Source: Bactrocera neohumeralis
Taxonomy: Eukaryota; Arthropoda; Insecta; Diptera; Tephritidae
DNA: 64,000 nucleotides
Assembly (NCBI RefSeq): GCF_024586455.1
Contig: NC_065921.1
Span: 48,506,574 to 48,570,573, forward strand
Direction of reading: 5' to 3'
The translations under genes and the position numbers were made by a program. A model generated the notes under the pieces. It saw only the letters and a program-made list of their open reading frames with translations, was not told the DNA's origin and did not search any database. Shown here in pieces: positions 34,172 to 46,780 of the stretch. Position 1 is the first letter of the stretch. Each line of letters starts with the position of its first letter.

Positions 34172-35030
34172 TTGTGTTGGTAGGACTCTCCTTAATTACT
34201 ATGCCAAATATGAACCCGATCTGTCAACCAGTTTGTTTACAGCAGCTTCTTAAGTCGATACACCTCGGTAGTGTGTTGCGATATTTAGAATGGATAAAAA
34301 TATCGAACATAGAATTTTTCTCGAAAATGTTGAAAAGGCTAACGGTGATACAAAAACACAAACCTATGAGTTGTACAAAGCCATCAAAGACAGTCGATAG
34401 ATTGATGAAGACATGTCTCGTTCTGGACGATTATCGACCTCTTCAACGGATGAAAATATATTAATAAAAAGTGAAGGATATGGGGCTTAAAAAATGTCAG
34501 GCAAGTGTTAGAGAGATGGCAAGACAGCTCGACATCTCTCGCGAGTACGTTCAAATGATGTTGGTAGATGTTTTAGGTATAAAACCCATTCCTGTTCGAT
34601 TCGTCCCGATAAAGCTGATTTTTTTTTTCAAAAATGGTACCGTAAACAAGTCGTGTGGATTTCGATCCCACATTAATGGAGAGCATTATAACTGCCGATT
34701 AGATGTGGGTTTGTAAGTTTTACATGCAAACAAAATCCAAAAAAATCATGCCATAGCCACTCAAAAATCAAGGTAATATTCTCTGGATTTTTTTTCAATG
34801 AATACCTTCGACCATACGGTGGTATGGTGGATTTGGCTCCGTGTGACTTTTTCTTGTTACCCAAACTGAAATTGCCGCTCCGTGGAATCCGTTTTCAGTC
34901 GATAGAAGAGATAAACCAAAATTCGTTGAAGGATCTGAAGACCATCCCAAAATGTGCTTATGAAAAGTGTTTCGAGGACTGGAAAAATCGTTGGCAACAA
35001 AATAAATATTGCTGAATAATTAAATATTTT
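34172..35030 (+). mobile_element. Mariner, internally deleted and frameshifted
   Basis: The + strand pieces come in order. N-terminal MDKNIEHRIFLENVEKANGD-like sequence lies near 34290-34350, and SGRLSTSSTDEN (about 34420-34455) follows. A DISREYVQMMLVDVLGIK segment is in the frame at 34471-34716. The C-terminal frame at 34824-35015 has APCDFFLLPKLKLPLRGIRF and ends WKNRWQQNKYC. This is a DD34D mariner. The core with the first two catalytic residues is deleted. It sits directly after the end of the DINE-like element. Confidence 0.75.
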
Positions 35031-35169
35031 GCATTTGAGTTACAATTTCCAGATACAATGTACTATATAGTACATAATATACGAGTAATGATTTTACCGA
35101 ATGTGTCGGTCAGTGTGTGACTTATCGTATAAAATTGAAAATATGTTGTAGGATATACTTAGTTAATGC

Positions 35170-36925
35170 AATTAGTCAAGACGTCCTCTACCTTCAAAAC
35201 GAGTGTTGATGTTTAATAGCGTTCGAGGAAGATAAATAAAAAGCGTTCTATTCGTTCGAATTCCTTTATTGCAGAGAGAGATAAAACGGAAGCTGGTTTT
35301 ACAGCAAGCCCATAAGGGCTGCCCATAAAGCTTTAAACAAATGTTTAGGCGCGAATATACCGACCGCCTTGGACAACAGTTCAAAAAAGTACAATTATAA
35401 TTAAAATCTAAGAATATCATATTGAAAATGTGTCCCCCTTTGTTGGTAGAAGCGATAGCTTGATCACTGGCCTTAACAGCTCTCCTTCGGATGTCTTCAA
35501 ATTTACAACCCGAACTTGACCATCCGTCCCTGGATAAGTGCGAATAACACGGCCAAGCTTCCATTTAGTGGGGGGAGTGTTGCCTCCATGTATGATAACG
35601 ATGTCATCTTTCTGTAAATTCGGCGTTGAACTTATCCATTTTGAACACGTTGAAGACTGACAAGATACTCGTCCCGCTATCGATTCTAAAAGTGCTGTCT
35701 AATTGACACAACAAGTGCTGTCTAATCGCCAACATTGAAATATAGTTCCCTTGAAGACCTCAACGTCAGGGTCGGGTAGAACCTTTTCAGTTCGGCAATC
35801 ATGAAGTGTCCAGGTGTGAGGATTTCAAAGTCGTTTACATTTGTAGGAATAAAGCAAATACAGCGCTAGTTCACACAGGCTTCAACTTCAGTTAGTACTG
35901 TTTCAAAAATCCAATAGTGGTTTGTGTACCATAGTGCGGATTTGGCTAAGAGATGCGAAACTTGTTTAGATGCATGTGGTATCAAATCTCTAAACATTTT
36001 AGAATTAGTTCAAAGCATTTGCATATTTCGAACCCACTTTCAGAGAGTGCGCGGGAGAACACAGAGACATGTGGTCTTTACCAAAGCATGATGTGGCATA
36101 CCATATAGTAGAGTTTATCTGTTGTCGTCTCCATGTGTCCCATAGAGTTTGAGTTCATCTATAAACATGGTATACTCTTTGCGAAGTTGTCCGTTAGCTG
36201 CAAATCTAATTTCCATGTGGAGTAATGTTTGAATAGCTGCTTCTCCTGATTCACCTATCAATACGTTTTTCTTCAAAGGTAAACGCACGATGTATCGTAC
36301 CGTCGTATAGTTTCTCACACATAGATTCTTCTGATGAGAAGTATTTGCGGGCGGGTAGCTCTTCGAGTTCTCAAAACTTGTTGATGAGTTAAGTTAAATG
36401 AAGGTAGGAATGTAAAGTTGAAATTTTCACCGGTGGGCTTTGTAAATTGTGGTAGTGGCAAATCCGTAAGATGCGACCATGAGAAAGATGGTAGATCGTC
36501 CATGACAAGCCATGACTTGCGGGTTTCATGTGATAACTTTGAGACGGTTAGTTGAACAAGTCAGTCATCCCAGAAGTCGACTAGTCGTTTGAGTGCACGT
36601 AGGGCACCAACGTATTGACGTATAGAGTTTAGCACTTGCTTTATTCCCTTAGCGGTATTCTTGCGTGCGCTCACAATTAACACATAGTAAGTGCTTTGGT
36701 GGCTGTCCACCATGACACGTATGACCTTGTACCTCGTGGTCAATAAGTCCAAAGCTTCAGCGTATTTGCTATCACATACTGCTAAGCTACTCACCAAATC
36801 GAAAGTTTCCCATAAGTGCTGCCCATGAAGCTTCAAACGTAGTTTAGAAAGGTGATGCCAGATATGCGCGAACAACGAGTATATCCTACATAGTGATTTC
36901 CGACTGTCCACCTGGCTTTAAACCA
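35170..36925 (-). mobile_element. BEL/Pao-type LTR retrotransposon remnant, collapsed
   Basis: The minus strand shows scraps in BEL/Pao order. Gag-like CDSKYAEALDLLTTRY and RQYVGALRALKR (about 36560-36790) come first. A LPSFSWSHLTDLPL stretch in the protease region (about 36450-36500) and YIVRLPLKKNVLIGES (start of RT, about 36230-36300) follow. The integrase tail has an EILTPGHF-like motif (about 35800-35835), then WKLGRVIRTYPGTDG and LKTSEGELLRP (about 35470-35570). LTR-like sequence lies at about 35180-35420. A related segment at about 36805-36905 is fused to the gag remnant. Most of pol is deleted and frames are broken; it is not functional. Confidence 0.75.
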
Positions 36926-38060
36926 TTTATGTTGGTCAAAATATACTTATGTGATATTTTAATGATATTTTAACGAAATTTGCTGGATGTGCTCTAGCTC
37001 TGAATATGAAATTTGTCTAGAGTTTGCTCAGAACCTATTATTATGACTTCCGATTATTTGGTTGGTGTTGAAAACTCTGTTTTAACAATTTAAATAATGG
37101 ATTAATTATATACATATATCTGCGCATACCCTGCCCAGAATATAGAATATTGAAGTACTTGTTTGGTAGTTTCTAAGTTTTGGATGTCATAATGTTAGAT
37201 GCTGTTTTGTTATAAGTCTTGGCCGTTATTTTTCATATGTCAAAAACCAACTTTCAAAAGATTTCAAAGTGTAGATCGCTACTGCGATTCACTCGGCCCA
37301 AATATAAACCTACTAACAAATTATCGTTAGAAGAATTTTCGCAAGTACTTCTTTAAAAATTGTATATACTAGATAAAGAGTTTATGCTTCAGAAACATGT
37401 AAACTTTGTCCATACCAATTATGTAAGTTTACCACTACTTAAAAATGGAAAAAAAACTTCTAGCACTATTATTTTTTTGCCACAACTGTACGTGAGTACT
37501 TAAATATATTGTATATTGTATGTATACATATTTATACATTGCGCACGACAACGTAATAACAAAACGGCAATGAAACTGTAAAACATCTATGACGTAATTT
37601 TTTATGAACAATGCTTTGGCTTAAATTATACATATGTATGTATGTATATAGTATAACAGATATACCTGTGTATACGAGTATACTTACAACAATAAACTTT
37701 TAGAGACTACTTGACTTACATCTAGTATTAGTATGCATTTTAAGCACAAATATTCAGACCAACATATGTATGTAATTTTCTTAGCTTATTAATAACTTAT
37801 ATTTTTTAATTTGTCACATTTTGATCAGAAATATACAAGTCTATGACTAGTTCATAATCATGGATCAAGATTACTAAAAATTTAAAAAACCAATTACGCT
37901 GAAATGAATGTAATTAAAGAATCATTAATATGTTATTTTATTATTGGTATTCTTCTATGGTTTTTTGGACTGTTGATATTTAATCCAAAACGCAAGTAAA
38001 CAATTTCTAGTTGTACATACATATATACATATACATATACATATACTTATATGTATATAA
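36926..38060. other. AT-rich spacer, no gene seen
   Basis: A DINE-like internal scrap (AAACCATTTATGTTGGTCAAAA, about 36920-36942) resembles 61850-61870. Otherwise I see only short TATG tracts (37629-37650). Confidence 0.45.
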
Positions 38061-38062
38061 TA

Positions 38063-38330
38063 GACTATTTTTACTCTCATAACATGTTGCACGATGTAAA
38101 TATAATTTTGTTCACCTTACCTTACCTATAGTGAATTGTAACACCTGACCCCAATCGGGATAAATATTGGCATATTTTTATATATTAAAACGATGTCAGG
38201 ACATATCAGGATGGTTTTTGATTGTATGTTTCTGGACTCTCTAAAGATAGTGCTATTTCAGATGAGCAAAGTCAGATTCGTGTTCCGCCCCTTAAATTGC
38301 CGTTAAACGAAAAAATATAAATTGATATCA
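38063..38330 (-). repeat. DINE/Helentron-like end fragment
   Basis: TTTTACTCTCATAACATGTTG followed by TTTTGTTCACC (about 38070-38120) matches the hairpin-type end of copies at 16701 and 42748. The remainder is too decayed to follow. Confidence 0.4.
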
Positions 38331-39985
38331 CTACTAAGTTACAAGATGCTGTGTGATTTTAAAACTTAAAAAATTTAAATTAAAATGTGCGGCATACATA
38401 CTTATGTATGCTTTGATGCAAAAGTTTAATCTGCCATATTTGCTTTTGCAATGACTCCCGAAATTGTAGTATATAAAAACATAATTATTATTCGTCGAAA
38501 GTTATTTCAAGTTAACTGAAATTGAAAAAAAAGTTATCAAAATGTGAACTAAAAGACAATTAATCTGATAGAAAAATCACTGATTTAGTAGAAGGTACCC
38601 AAAAGTAAGGAAGAGTCATAAGGAAGTCATAATATGAGTCTGAGAACCATTAGAACACATTTGTTAGACCTCAATTTAAACGAAAGAAACTTAAACTTAT
38701 GACCGGACATGATAATAGAAAAATGGTTTCAAATACCCACGTAAAGTAATGAAATTCAGAATTTTACAGTTTGAAATATTTTCAGAAATAGCCTCTACTG
38801 CTAAAAACTTATCTAACATGGCTATGAGGCATATAATATATAAGGATGCAGGTCATTAGTATGGTGCTGTTTGATTTAACGATTAAAATTTATTATACTT
38901 TATTCATTCTGGTATTCGTCCAATGTCGGCCCGAGGGGATATTCTACTGTAGAAAAAAAAAGATTTATTTTTACTTTCAATATTTAACTACACAATAATA
39001 TATCTACAAGAATGATTTTCAAAATTCGAATTCTCTTCGGAGATATGCGTATTTTGCTGACCGGCATCCAAATTAATTTGTCTGGAACTGAAACTTTAAG
39101 CACGTTTTTTTTCGAAAAAGATTTACCTGATATTTTTAGAGAATATTCATTATAAACTTCTCTATGTCTGGAACTAGTTATTGCCCTAAATTTCAATTTT
39201 TACCTTAAAAAAAAAATAAAAACAGTCAAAAAAGTGGCGCAAAAAATTTTTTTCAAGCATTCGCCATTTCGGGAAAATAACATTTCAATTTTATCCAGAC
39301 ATAGCGACATTATTCTAGATTAACATTTTTTTGGTTTGAAATTGCTCGGTGGATAGAAATCGTGGCTATGGTCACGTTCTAAGTTTTTGAGACCCCACCC
39401 CCTTTTATCTGCTGCTAATTTTTGAAGTTTTTAACTTTTTTTTATTTTTTCCCTATAATTTTGTAGTTTAATAACTATAGAAAATGAATTGCGTTTTTTA
39501 CTAAAAAAATTATCTAAAACTCATGCCTATTGTAGATAATATTTGAACTGTTGTAAAAAAGCAATTCTTTTTTTTCTATCCATTTTGTATTAGTTAAAAC
39601 TCTATTCTAAATTAAAATATATCCTTAACATTCAGAGCTTTATAAATATGTAAAAAAAAATTAGCCAAAATGCACCCTAAGCAATTGCCTGAATTGCCTA
39701 TATGGACGGGCCGGCCTTCTATTCTATTTATATAGTATTATCCGTAAAAAAGAGTAAAATTTGAAATGTAATTCTTTTCTAAACGTACCATTTTTTTCTC
39801 ATTCATAAATGAGGACTGATATTTTAATGAACTTAATTGTATATATACAATTCGTTTCATTGCTATAAAGACGAAAAAAAATTATTAACCGGGATAAGAA
39901 AGAGATATTTGTCGACAGTTATCAAATAAAACGACGTCATTACGAAAAGTTAAAAGAGAGAACCAAATTTCTGCATCTGTTTCAA
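38331..39985. other. AT-rich spacer, no gene seen
   Basis: No coding frame above background is seen. The 70-codon minus frame at 38984-39196 has no recognisable motif. Confidence 0.5.
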
Positions 39986-40590
39986 CAATTGTGAGTGTGG
40001 TGAAACGAAATCCTAACATTGTACGTGAGTAGATGCAGAAAACGTCTCTCTTGCAACCAAACCAAAAAAGTCTCTCGTTTCAGTTTTGCCCAAAATCACA
40101 TGCAGACTACCAGGTCAGATTAAGAGAAATAAAATTTTGGATAATACAAAAAACTTTACTATTGGTCCTAGGTGATTTTTTTCCGATAAGAAAAAGTTCA
40201 ACCTTGATGGTCCAGGCGGCTTTTTGAGATACTGGAAAGATTTACGAAAATAGCCGCGATATTTTTCAAAGCGCAATTTCGGCGGAGGCTGACTTATGTT
40301 ATGGGGCACGCTTTCAAATTCTGGGACAGTATCGTCGGCATTTCCTTCTTGCCGAATGAATTGTTCCGAGTACCAGGAAGTATTGGAAGCAATTCTTCTA
40401 CCCTATATACGCAGAAATCTTTCTCTTTTCAACAAGACAACGCAAGATTTCATACGAGCAAGGCAACGTAAAAATATCGATTTTTTGCAATGGCCAGCTT
40501 GTTCTTCTGATGTTAGTCCTATTGAGAACGTCTGGATTTTCGTCAATTTAACGCGATTTCTGAGCTGAAAACAACTATTTTCGATACATG
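39986..40590 (+). mobile_element. Tc3/Tc1-like transposase fragment
   Basis: The + strand pieces, with frameshifts, read as follows. SSTLMVQAAF sits where FNLDGPDGF-like sequence is expected (about 40195-40225). RYWKDLRKYSRYFSK-like and FGGG-LMLWGTLSNSG (about 40227-40330) come next. YQEVLEAILLPYIR (about 40375-40415) and WPACSSDVSPIENVW (about 40490-40535), with the terminal catalytic Glu in PIEN, complete it. It is inactive. No matching terminal repeats were identified. Confidence 0.7.
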
Positions 40591-40686
40591 GACTTTATTT
40601 ACCCCAAAAATGCTTTCTCATTACACCAATTCAATTACAAATCGAATATTCGCATTTATTAATAATAATAGAAAGGCAATAAATTA

Positions 40687-41150
40687 CACCGGTCAACAAA
40701 AAAAATATTTTTTTGGGGGTTTCTGTTTTCATGCTTGAATTCTGATTCTAGACATTGAAAAACACTTAAATATTAATCTTTAGTTCTTTAAGTTTGCTTT
40801 GGGCTGATCTACATCGATAAGTATTTGGGGTTTAATACGAGAGAGCTCATATGAGCATATAAGAAATACAAAAAATTTTCACTTTTAGACAGTAATTTCT
40901 TGTTATTATACATTTATATATTATTGTTTATCACACATCTTTAATAAAAACGACTCTTGTATCTAAAAAAATTTTCTAATTATAATCTATAGTGAAATTG
41001 TAGAAAAAATATAAAAATCATCGAAAAATTGCTCTAATTTCTACGAAAGCAAACTTTAACCGGAAAAAAATTTTTTTTCCTTATTTTTGTCATAGGAGAA
41101 ACTAAAATTTAACATGTAGATGTCAGACCCAAAAATCGTGTTGACCGGTG
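40687..41150. mobile_element. Short-TIR MITE-like element, 464 bp
   Basis: The 12-bp terminal repeats CACCGGTCAACA (40687-40698) and its reverse complement (41139-41150) are flanked by TTA on both sides (40684-40686, 41151-41153). The interior is AT-rich with no coding sequence. Confidence 0.6.
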
Positions 41151-41153
41151 TTA

Positions 41154-41870
41154 TAGGAAAAAAGGGAAACTGTTTCTTTCCTTTTTTTATAACAATGAAA
41201 CACCGTTTTCAGTGCATTCCGCTTACTACCTACAATAGTAGGAAAAGTACCGTTAGAAAACAAATTGGGTTTACAGAATTGTTACAATTACCATAGAGCT
41301 TTAAAATAGTGTGTTTGTCAATGTTTCACTGAAATATAATATCTTTATAGCAATGAAACAAAGTTTATATACGTATCCCACAATACATTTAACCATTTCG
41401 TGATGCATCGTAAATACAATATCAGCAGCCTTCAGATTCACGTAAGGTCAATGTGCTTGAATATTTCCAAAGTTTTAAGAATAATGCATTTTTTAAGCTA
41501 ATTGTATTTATAACAATTTTAAGTCCAATTCTAAGCAACATGCTCGTTTTGATCTATTAATATACAATTTTCAATGAGCTTGGTATGGATACTTTTTTAA
41601 TAACAAAACATTTTATACATGCAATTGTGATTATTACTTGTAACTATCGTCATGCTTATAGATATAAACGGTGATACTATTATAAATATGTTCAATGAAG
41701 AAAATAAAAATCAGTTTAATAGATGTTTATGTAAGATAGTGACTTTTTCCATGCTGTGGCAAGACTAATTTTATCTTTTAATTTTATAAGTAATGCTGTA
41801 GAAATTCTTCGATGTCATATTGGTGACCAACTAGTTACAAAAACATGTATTATATACATATATATACATA
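41154..41870. other. AT-rich spacer, no gene seen
   Basis: No recognisable coding or structural feature is present. Confidence 0.5.
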
Positions 41871-41871
41871 C

Positions 41872-42362
41872 TAGGGGTTCCGACCACGCGTTGCTATGGT
41901 ATACAATTTATACTATTATTCATATAATAAACTATTCAATACAGTGAAAATTCTAGTTACTACTAAAGGTGAAAACGTTTTTGTCGGTATAAGAATCCAA
42001 GGGATTGTACTTGAGGTTTAATAATCCAAATAAATTTCATTGGAAAAAATAACGAATTTAAGGCTGCTTCTAAATGTCAGGTTACCAGCCTTTCTGTCCA
42101 GTTAATAGAGTTGTCCGCTTAATAGATTGTACTTAATAAACATTAACAATGTGCATGGTTAATGGAGATGTCCACTTAATAGAGAGTACATTTAATAGAG
42201 CTTTCATTGTATTTCTTATTTATGAAATGTTTTTACTATCCTATCTTCTAAGTTGGTTCGAACTGGACACAGTGTGCTAAATTTTACTAAAATCGATTCA
42301 GTAGTTTAGGAGTCCATCGCGGACAAACAACGTGACACGTGCTTTTTATATATAAAGATGTA
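41872..42362 (+). repeat. Dispersed retroposon-like repeat, copy 1
   Basis: It begins GACCACGCGTTGCTATGGTA and ends AAAATCGATTCAGTAGTTTA, CGGACAAAC, then TTTTTATATATAAAGAT. A second copy with the same ends and a different middle lies at 58672-59255. The interior has four repeats of a TTAATAGAG-type motif (about 42104-42200). The class is not established; the tail resembles 3' ends of some insect SINE/RTE or Helitron repeats. Confidence 0.5.
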
Positions 42363-42454
42363 TCAAGTTGCTGCCAGTAAGAATGCTCTATTTTATCTTT
42401 AGCGATTTTAGCACACTGAATGTATATACATACATACATACAAGTACCTTCATA

Positions 42455-42711
42455 TCGTCACCTGAAATGCAAAATAACGTATCATCAAAAATTTCGAAAT
42501 TGAATGTCTAATAGATTACGCTTCACTACTTCAAATTACTTACATAATATTACATATGTTCAACATTTTCTGGTTCTCCGATCAAATATAAACTAGTTTT
42601 AACCAATATTAAAATTTTGTTTCACTCATGTTCCATTTTATTTTGTGTTTCATTCATGCCATTGTAAATTTCCGAAAATGTTGTTACGTTATTTTGCATT
42701 TCAGGTGACGA
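42455..42711. mobile_element. TA-flanked MITE, 257 bp, copy 1
   Basis: The terminal inverted repeats start TCGTCACCTGAAATGCAAAA (42455) and close as the complement at 42711, about 28 bp each. TA is on both sides. It has no coding capacity. The second copy is inside intron 1 of the transporter gene (48039-48291). Confidence 0.85.
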
Positions 42712-42747
42712 TATATTTCTGTACAATTTCACGTCATAAGAGCGGTT

Positions 42748-43420
42748 TTATACTCTCGCGACATGCTATAGAGTATGCTATAATAGTTTCGTTCACCTCA
42801 CATCATTTACATCACCTAAAACTAATCGAAATAGATATTGAGCTGTATATGTATGTATATATGTATGTATATATGATCAGAATGACAATATGATTTGTCT
42901 GTACTTCCGTCCATCCCTCGAACCGGCTGTGCAAGATTTAACTTGAGTAAATATTGAAATATCTTGATGAAACTTGGTACACAAGTTTCTTAGCACCATG
43001 AATATTTTACTATTATAAATGGACGCAATAGGAGCCTTCCCATGCCCACAAAACGTCATTACTCGAAAAACTATAAAGTGCCATAACTAAGCTCCGGAAT
43101 AAGATCCAAGCTCTTGGTACAACGAATCTTATTATGGAAGACTATCTGTGGTATGCATTTTTTTAAGTGAGAGTGGCCCATCCCTCCAAAAGGTTTAATA
43201 TATGGATCGCGATTGTACGAAATCGCTTCATAGTAACCGGTGTTAAAATTGGGCAATAGACGAGCACCGCCCACCTTTAGGTGAAAACGCATATCTCGGG
43301 ACCTGCTCTACCAATTTCAACTAAATTCGGTACATAATATCATGCGGACATTCCTATATTATGGTGTGAAAGTCACAAGCACGTCTATGTCCTAAATAAC
43401 CAACCGTTTCCAACTGTCAA
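42748..43420 (-). repeat. DINE/Helentron-like repeat copy
   Basis: TTTTATACTCTCGCGACATG hairpin-type end, TTTCGTTCACC and a GTACTTCCGTCCATCCCTCG block (about 42901-42920) lead to CATGCCCACAAAACG and CGCCCACC segments. The order is the same as copy b (16696-17287). Confidence 0.5.
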
Positions 43421-43429
43421 AACATTTCA

Positions 43430-43580
43430 GCGATTCGTTTTCAATATTTTCGGCTCTTTAAGGTTCTCTTTATTTCTGGAAATAGGAAAAAGTCACACGG
43501 AGCCATGTTTGGCGAATATGGAAGATGGGGCTTCGTTGCAATTTTTTTTTTGGCTAAGATCTCACGAACGAATACTTTGA
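43430..43580 (-). mobile_element. Mariner transposase scrap
   Basis: The minus-strand reading gives PYSPNMAPCDFFLFP at about 43480-43530, the last catalytic region of DD34D mariners. Nothing else of the element is clear. Confidence 0.55.
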
Positions 43581-43871
43581 TACATTTCTTTTACAAACAA
43601 CAATCGCCAAGCTCCTTAAAACACGTTTAACCTTAGCGGCTCCTACAGAAATGAATACAACATAAAAAAAAATTATCAGTTAGAATCTCCAAACTCGGGA
43701 TATTTTAATTTTAAAATTCAAGTTGTTTTAGGAACATAACTCGTAACATTTGAAACAATTTTCTTTATGCAAAAAATAATTAACACTTATTTGTAAAGCG
43801 GAAAATCGTGTACATGGAATCATCTTTCAAAGTTTAAGATGTAAAATTTTTGTGGGAAAAGTAAATTATTT

Positions 43872-44600
43872 CAAGTAAGCAAATATTCGAGTGTAGCCGA
43901 AAATGTTATATGTATATTATTATTGCAAGGATCAAGCCGGCTAAATATCTTCAGTTATGGCAATATTAAAAAAATTTATCGAAAGGGTTTAACTTCATTG
44001 CGGCAGAGAAATTAATATGCTGATTGCATTGACATTTCTCAGGTATATGGTTCTTTAGAACTTATGTTCAAGCAATTAATGGAGTAAAGTCAACTGGACG
44101 TTTCAAAATTGTGAAAATCAGTTATATGGGGGCTAAAGCAGGTTTCGCTATTAAAAACACAAGCTCTTTCAATTCCATTCAAATAACTATCCCAATGGTC
44201 CCATATACATATGTATATATGTGGTATATAGTCAATTAAAATTTCGAAAATCATTATTTGTATTAGGTTTATGGGGACTAAGGGAATTGCTGATCCGATT
44301 CAAAAGTAATATGGATCCGATTCAAATGAAATTGCAGTAACATATCTGACAGATTGACCGATATTTTCTGCAAAGGAGTGAGGCTTGTGTATTTTCATAA
44401 AAAGTTATAGTTCCGTTTAAACAAACCGGTGTACGATGAAAAACTGTGAGGGCGCTATTTATTCAAAGCCCTTTGGCTTGCTTTAATTATTTATTTATCG
44501 CGCTTTAGTAGTTTTGAAAAAAGTTGGTTATAATCTGATTTCAATTATTTTCGCACTGTTAGTAGAGGTTCTTCCGAGGCTTTTTAACTTTTTCATTGAG
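43872..44600 (+). repeat. DINE/Helentron-like repeat copy
   Basis: It opens TTCAAGTAAGCAAATATTCG, then GAGTGTAGCCGAAAATGTTAT, the family left end. The inside is decayed and no clear right end is visible. Confidence 0.4.
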
Positions 44601-44619
44601 GGCATTTTTTAAGTTGCGG

Positions 44620-45345
44620 TTCCCAAACCCAGTGAGCCCACCATCAACAAACTGATTGGACCTTATCAGTGTGGCTTTAGGCCTGCCAAATAACAACCAA
44701 CAAGATATTCACCATGCGCCAAATCTTGAAAAAGACCCGTGAAAAGAAAATCGGCACGCACCACCTCTTCGTCGATTTCACATCTGCTTTTGGCAGGGGA
44801 AGACGAAATATCTCCTGTCATCAAACAAACATTCATCGCACTCGCGACTAGGTTCCCAAGTCATTGTTGACAGTCATAACTTTGAAGTCGTAGATAACTT
44901 CGTCTATCTTGGAACCAGTATCAAGACCAATAACAACGTCAACCGCGAAATCAAACACAGAATATCTTTTGCCAACAGGTGCTACTTCGAACTAAGTAGG
45001 CAATTGAGAAGTAAAGTCCTCTCTCGACGAACAAAAACCAAACTCTATAAGTTACTCATTATTCCCGTCCTGCTACATGGTGCAGAGGCATGGACGATGA
45101 CAACATCTGATGAGTCGACGTTACGAGTTTTCGAGAGAAACTCGAATATCGCATTCGATAAAACGATGAGCTGTATGAGATATATGACGACAAAAACATA
45201 GTTCAACGAATTGAAAGACAGCGGCTACGCTGGCTAGGTCATGTCGTCCGAATGGACTAAAACACTCCAGCTCTGAAAGTTTTCGATGCAGTACCCGCCG
45301 GGGGAAGTAGAGGAAGAGGAAAGACCAGGTGATGAAGGACCAGAA
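44620..45345 (+). mobile_element. RTE-like LINE, second copy, heavily deleted
   Basis: This is the same family as 22938-25130 but on the + strand. It keeps IGPYQCGFRPAK (about 44655-44692), the segment that the other copy has lost, then a broken HHLFVDF region. The sequence then jumps to GSQVIVDSHNFEVVDNFVYL-like (about 44855-44910) and to SKVLSRRTKTKLYKLLIIPV and MTTSDESTLRVFER (45004-45140). It ends near the AVPAGGSRGRG segment (about 45290-45320). The YADD region is missing. Confidence 0.75.
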
Positions 45346-45551
45346 GTCAGGTACGCTATTGTTTACGCTGAAAACCGACCTACTGCCTGCTGTAGGGTAT
45401 AAACTGAAACTTCAGGGCACGATTGTACAAAAAATCAATTTGGTAAATGACGGACATCCTAAAGTATAGGAATATTATATACAAGTATGTACATACTTAC
45501 ATTTATTCGAATAAAAATTCAGCGAAGTCACCAGTTTACCTTGCTATACTG

Positions 45552-46398
45552 TTGGGTCGTTCACTAACCTGATCTTACTGAACTATTTCGCTGCCAACAG
45601 CTGATACAGTAAGGTTTTTTGTAAAAAATTGTCTTAAATTTTTTGGAACAATTGTGGTTTGGTGTCCTATGAAAGATGGAAAATCGAAAATAGCATTTTT
45701 ACTTTTAAAAAAATAGTTTAAGCAAGGCGAATTATGTGATATGTACGGAAAAGAAGTGTTGACCGAAAGCCAATGCCAAAATTGGTAAGCAAAATTTCTT
45801 TCCGACTAATTCGATAATGAAGAAGTATTACGTCTTGAAATCGATGTGGATAAAATAAAATCGTTTGTCGATGCCAATCGTCGAAGAACAAGCCTAGAGA
45901 TTGCTGAACAATTAAATTTGTCTAACGCGTCCATTCACAATCACATGAAACATTTTTAACATATTAAGTATATAAAATTTAGGAACGCCACGCAAATTCT
46001 GAAGTTCCAAAATTCTCACAATACGGTTTTCGAGGAAATTGATAGTAAATTTACAAGACTTCTTATTAAAAGCCATAGAAAAAACTCATTTTTGCCCCAT
46101 ATCTTGTACACTTTTGACACAATTTGCAGGAATTTTTGCCCGAATTGGAGTTTTTAAATACCATTTTGCCGCCCCCAAGGAGTTGCGCCCGGGGCGACGG
46201 CCCCTCAGCTGAGCAAATTGAGTGGTACCTTCAAACAGAAGAGGCCAGAATTCATACAAATGTGATGACTGGCCAAAAGCAAAAAGGTATTGGATCAATA
46301 TGGTTAATGTATAATTTCAATAAATGTTTTTTTTTTGAATCAAAAACCGTGTTGAAATTGTACATAAGAGAAACGCAATTACTTAGTGAACGACCCAA
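45552..46398 (+). mobile_element. Mariner remnant with intact 16-bp end repeats
   Basis: Ends TTGGGTCGTTCACTAA (45552-45567) and its complement (46383-46398) are perfect. The + strand interior gives mariner N-terminal pieces: YGKEVLTESQCQNW (about 45740-45785), then VDANRRRTSLEIAEQLNLSN and SIHNHMKH (about 45870-45955). After this a long foreign or decayed stretch follows, and the tail at 46229-46280 resembles mariner C-terminal sequence. The catalytic core is absent. Confidence 0.7.
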
Positions 46399-46559
46399 TA
46401 TGTATACTACTGCGAGCAAAATACATATACTTGTAGTAAGCCTTTTTAATTTAAATTTCGCTCGAAAACCCATTCATCGATATAATTTTTTTTTCTAGGT
46501 GCGAAACGTCACATCAAAATATCATTAGTTTTTAGTATATGGTATGCTTGTTTTTCTGA

Positions 46560-46780
46560 AGTGCACAAAGCGCATTCGGCAATTTTTACGGTGAGTGAAA
46601 TTATTCAGCAAAGAAGTTCCATTAAATTTGTGTGCGAAATCAAATTTCTTGGGCTGATATGATCAGAATGTTGAAAAGACCTTCAGTGATAATTGTTTGT
46701 CGCGTGCAAGTGATTTTAATTGGTACAAATTATTCCCAGAGGGTCGAGAACTCGTCTAACGACCAAGTTCAAAATACTTT
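46560..46780 (+). mobile_element. Mariner N-terminal fragment
   Basis: The + strand translation gives SDNCLSRASDFNWYKLFPEG followed by RELV (about 46690-46760), which is the second part of the mariner DNA-binding domain. An IKFVCEIKFLG-like lead-in lies near 46625. No catalytic part follows. Confidence 0.55.
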
